From assembly GCA_964426545.1 (NCBI GenBank), contig CAYRQP010000005.1, positions 53,612-117,611 on the forward strand: DNA of 64,000 nt, written 5' to 3'. The notes under the pieces are model-generated. The model searched no databases and was not told the DNA's origin. It saw only the letters and a program-made list of their open reading frames with translations. Shown here piece after piece: positions 63,602-64,000 of this stretch; the first letter of the stretch is position 1, and each line of letters begins with the position of its first letter. This stretch comes from CAYRQP01 sp964426545 (GTDB taxonomy: Bacteria > Fermentibacterota > Fermentibacteria > Fermentibacterales > JCC-6). The position numbers and the translations under genes are program-made.

Positions 63602-63621
63602 TTCTTACCTTTCGTTTTGGT
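62961..63621. repeat. 14-bp direct repeat flanking the HExxH gene
   Basis: CCTTTCGTTTTGGT occurs at 62961-62974 (end of the HExxH ORF) and at 63608-63621 (in hsdR). Spacing is 647 bases. It might be a target duplication, a recombination footprint or chance; the hsdR copy encodes DQNER near Walker A, where HsdR normally continues DLDDQ. Confidence 0.6.
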
Positions 63622-64000
63622 CGGTGATCATCAGCAGTGTTGGGTTTTCCATGGCCGGGTGCCGGATTACTTGCCCGGCGAAGAATGCCATCAGAAGGCT
63701 CTTGCCGCTTCCCTGGGTATGCCAGATCACCCCAATTCGACGACCGTCAAAGTGTTCGGTCCCTGAACTGTAAACAGCTTCCGGATTACGTACTTCAAAA
63801 AGGGCGTGCTCTCCCTGGCCCGGAAGTCGAGAATACGGTTCTCCAGGGGCAGCATCAATCCCGCAAGCTGACAGTGTATATTCGACTGCCTTGTTCACAG
63901 CATGGAACTGGTGATAGCCTGCTGCTTTTTTTATGATTGTGGCTTCGTCATCATCGAACACGACAAAATTCAACACAAGATCGAGAAACCGTTGTCTGTC
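63605..64000 (-). pseudogene. hsdR: hsdR 5' part (runs off the right edge)
   Basis: The frame is open from the right edge to 63605 and encodes the HsdR helicase start: LNFVVFDDDEATIIKKAAGY, HQFHAVNKAVEYTL and Walker A HTQGSGKSLLMAFFAG, then IRHPAMENPTLLMITDQNER and a stop. Normal HsdR goes on with about 300 residues (motifs Ia to IV) before the segment found at 62,952. That core is missing and the HExxH gene sits in its place. The nuclease domain and any hsdM/hsdS would lie beyond the window. Confidence 0.85.

Noticed and set aside
1..64000. tRNA, rRNA or tmRNA genes
   Set aside because: No convincing cloverleaf or conserved rRNA segment seen in the gaps.

Overview
The window looks like a chromosomal segment of an uncultivated, diderm, Gram-negative-type bacterium, most likely of the FCB group (the general style recalls Fermentibacterota-like candidate phyla; this placement is inference). 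Sequence support: a C-terminal T9SS-type sorting domain on an Asp-box propeller protein, secreted 6-bladed beta-propeller lipoproteins, LptD, an MCE/Mla lipid transporter, ExbB/ExbD motors and many short signal-peptide proteins. TTG and GTG starts with good Shine-Dalgarno sequences are common. I found no rRNA, tRNA, CRISPR array or complete insertion sequence.

Layout. 0.1-3.8 kb: a small membrane ORF, then an mlaE(STAS fusion)-mlaF-mlaD-lipoprotein operon. 3.9-6.7 kb: an alkaline-phosphatase-superfamily protein and htpG. 6.7-11.7 kb: accessory region with secreted propeller proteins, a frameshifted T9SS-sorted propeller gene, a decayed toxin-antitoxin pair and a lipoprotein. 11.8-15.2 kb: iron uptake (feoB-feoC) facing a DtxR-type regulator with a fused FeoA domain; both promoters carry the same TTTAG-N6-CTAAA palindrome. 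15.2-17.75 kb: dense intergenic palindromic repeats around an orphan gene and a second propeller lipoprotein. 17.75-20.6 kb: tldD-pmbA. 20.6-32.6 kb: a GT-C-like membrane protein, an ftcD-tkt-radical SAM operon, a GH84-like enzyme, a tandem-domain ThyX and a large secreted repeat protein.

32.7-42.7 kb: the most striking block. A near-consensus promoter precedes an outer-membrane beta-barrel-like protein, a 1505-residue TPR protein, a small membrane protein, an ExbB/TolQ-like channel, two ExbD/TolR-like proteins and a GltG-like protein (FHA-like N-terminus, one membrane span, Gly/Ser linker, AgmX/TonB-type C-terminus). This resembles the Agl/Glt trans-envelope machinery of myxobacteria; one ExbD has Asn where the proton-carrying Asp is expected. 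A 17-bp-stem terminator ends the block.

42.7-46.9 kb: groES-groEL and pdxS-pdxT. 47.0-56.4 kb: surface polysaccharide genes (two polyprenyl-phosphate sugar transferases, a DegT aminotransferase, a GT2), an RseC-like protein, thioredoxin and its reductase, and an unusual short-armed HU. 56.6-61.4 kb: an overlapping operon of a TPR/periplasmic binding lipoprotein, a ROK kinase and lptD. 61.5-64.0 kb: a wrecked type I restriction gene hsdR, with four single-base losses at GG pairs and its helicase core replaced by a gene for a small membrane HExxH protein. That gene is bracketed by a 14-bp direct repeat.
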